Translations under genes and position numbers: made by a program
In this document: piece by piece, positions 4,959 through 6,258 of the stretch
Layout of the letters: each line of letters opens with the position of its first letter
Numbering within the stretch: position 1 is the first letter of the stretch
From: an uncultured cyanobacterium
GTDB lineage: Bacteria; Cyanobacteriota; Cyanobacteriia; PCC-6307; Cyanobiaceae
Length of the DNA: 6,258 bases
Direction of reading: 5' to 3'
Assembly (NCBI GenBank): GCA_903928835.1
Contig: CAIYSK010000270.1
Location: forward strand, 1 to 6,258
Notes under the pieces: generated by a model
Seen by the model: only the letters and a program-made list of their open reading frames with translations
Told to the model about the DNA's origin: nothing
The model's database searches: none

Positions 4959-6258
4959 TTACGTGGCCACTACCTTTACGGTATCAGCGATTTGGCCAGG
5001 CCACAGGGCCTGTTGAGCGACCAACCAAGCTGCCCGATCCCGATCGATCCTCTCTCCTGGCACCAGCAAGGGAATCCCCGGGGGATAGGGGCAGAGCGGT
5101 TCGGCGGCAATCCGCCCCACCGCATCGGCCAGGGGCAAACCAATAGCGGGTGATCGCCAGGCCTGGCCGAGGGGCATCGCTGGCGAGGCCACCAAGGGCA
5201 AGGGGGGGGCACTGAACCGCGGCAGGGGTGCTCCGCCTAGGGCGCGGCGCAGGGCCACCAGCTGCCGGGGCAGCCGCCATTCCAGCCAGGCCGGGGGCTG
5301 CATGCCCAGGCAAAAGGTGAGGGTGCCCGGCTCAGGCAGTTCACCAATCACCCCCCGCTCCATCAACCAACCATCGGCAACGAGGCCATTGATGCCCATG
5401 GCTGCGGTATGGAGCACTAAGCGCAGGGGGTCCTGGTTAGGCACCAGGGGCAATTCCTTTTGATGACAGCGCTGGCGCAAAAGCCCAGCGATCGTGAGGG
5501 CCCGGCGGCGTTGGGCGTGGCCCATCCGGCTGGTGGAATGCCGCACCGCCGCGGCAGCCGATGCCAGCAACAAAGCGCTGGGGCTGGAGCTTTGGAGCCA
5601 CAGCAGGGCCCGCTCCATCTCCCCAGCCTTGACCCTCTCGCCCTGCTGTAACACCAGGGCACTTTGGGCCAAGCCGCCACTGGATTTCTGGCACGACACC
5701 ACCACCAGATCGGCACCGGCAGCGAGGGCTTCCCCCTGGCCATGGGCCTGATCCACCAGCACCTTCAGTCCCGCCCGATGGCCCAGGGCCACTAGAGCTG
5801 GCAACTCCGCCGCCAGACCCTGGTAGCTCGGATCCACCAGCACCAGGGCCTCCAAGGGACCAGTTGGCTGGGCAGCAGCAATCACCCGCTCCAGGTGGGT
5901 CACCGATGGCGGCAACCACAGGCCGGTGGCCGGATCAAAGGGCAGATCAAACAACACGGGCTCCAGGTCTCCCAGCAGACAGCCATGCAGCAGGGAGCGA
6001 TGCAGGTTGCGGGGTAGCAGCACCCGACTGCCCGGCTCTGCCATCGCCAACAAGGAAGCCTGCAACAGGCCACTGGCCCCATTCACCCCAAACCAACAGC
6101 GCTCCGCACCCAACAGGTCCGCGCACTCCTTTTGGGCCTCGGCCACCCAGCCCGTGGGGATTAAGGGTCCGCCCACCTCAGGCAGCTCGGGTAGATCCCA
6201 GCGGCCAGGCCCCTGCCGAAGAAGCCTGCGCAGCCCTGGGGCCAGGCCTCTCCCGCGG
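4959..6258 (-). CDS. Orn/Lys/Arg decarboxylase family PLP enzyme (5' end outside window)
   Basis: The final 432 residues of a fold-type I, PLP-dependent Orn/Lys/Arg decarboxylase-family protein of the compact type (about 450-490 residues, like Bacillus YaaO/SpeA). The frame stays open past the GTG at 6176 to the window edge, and the extra upstream residues (RGRGLAPGLRRLL and RWDLPELPE) match the family N-terminus, so GTG 6176 is internal. Seen in order, numbered from the window edge: IPTGWVAEAQ (33-42), VNGASGLLQA in the PLP-phosphate region (58-67), VDQAHGQGEA with Asp169 and His172, VVSCQKSSGGLAQSA with the likely Schiff-base Lys191, and the C-terminal PYPPGIPLLVPGE (390-402). Two deviations stand out: the family His before the lysine is Gln190, and the usual DEAHG reads DQAHG. 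The substrate is unknown; arginine, lysine and ornithine are family options. It is followed by cbiT after 5 nt. Cytosolic; no signal peptide is seen in this part. Confidence 0.88.
   Translation of the reverse strand, partial: RGRGLAPGLRRLLRQGPGRWDLPELPEVGGPLIPTGWVAEAQKECADLLGAERCWFGVNGASGLLQASLLAMAEPGSRVLLPRNLHRSLLHGCLLGDLEPVLFDLPFDPATGLWLPPSVTHLERVIAAAQPTGPLEALVLVDPSYQGLAAELPALVALGHRAGLKVLVDQAHGQGEALAAGADLVVVSCQKSSGGLAQSALVLQQGERVKAGEMERALLWLQSSSPSALLLASAAAAVRHSTSRMGHAQRRRALTIAGLLRQRCHQKELPLVPNQDPLRLVLHTAAMGINGLVADGWLMERGVIGELPEPGTLTFCLGMQPPAWLEWRLPRQLVALRRALGGAPLPRFSAPPLPLVASPAMPLGQAWRSPAIGLPLADAVGRIAAEPLCPYPPGIPLLVPGERIDRDRAAWLVAQQALWPGQIADTVKVVAT

Overview
This GC-rich window looks like a chromosomal segment from a picocyanobacterium of the Synechococcus/Cyanobium type. 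The assignment rests on recalled protein resemblance: a ClpC-type Clp ATPase, a cyanobacterial-style stand-alone CbiT, an LmeA-like DUF2993 protein and a small Orn/Lys/Arg decarboxylase-family protein. There is no perfect HIP1 palindrome (GCGATCGC), which fits the marine-type group better than freshwater Synechococcus elongatus. Coding density is almost total: the only non-coding bases are 24 nt at 673-696 and 5 nt at 4954-4958. I see no tRNA, rRNA, CRISPR array, insertion sequence, transposase or phage gene.

Layout. Plus strand, left to right: the 3' end of clpC (1-672); an iron/zinc-dependent alcohol dehydrogenase of the GldA/HcxA type (697-1845); an alpha/beta hydrolase (1842-2795); and a DUF2993/LmeA-like protein (2782-3453). 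The last three overlap end to start and probably form one transcription unit behind clpC. Minus strand, transcribed from the right edge leftward: an Orn/Lys/Arg decarboxylase-family protein whose 5' end is outside the window (4959-6258); cbiT, for cobalamin corrin-ring synthesis (4348-4953); and cdsA, CDP-diacylglycerol synthase (3410-4351). These are 5 nt apart and then overlap by 4 nt, so they are probably co-transcribed too. The two units converge tail to tail and their last genes overlap by 44 nt.

Functionally the window is mostly housekeeping: proteolysis (ClpC), phospholipid precursor synthesis (CdsA), B12-type cofactor synthesis (CbiT) and PLP-dependent decarboxylation. Three enzymes or binding proteins have a recognisable fold but unknown substrate. 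A lipid theme is possible (CdsA facing an LmeA-like lipid-binding protein and a hydrolase), but this is inference from neighbourhood only.

No new defence, mobile or RNA-based system is visible. The points most worth checking are the 44-nt convergent overlap with no visible terminator, the Gln in place of the usual His before the PLP-binding lysine of the decarboxylase-family protein, the non-ATG stop/start overlaps (GTGA and TTGA), and a possible leaderless start for the dehydrogenase.
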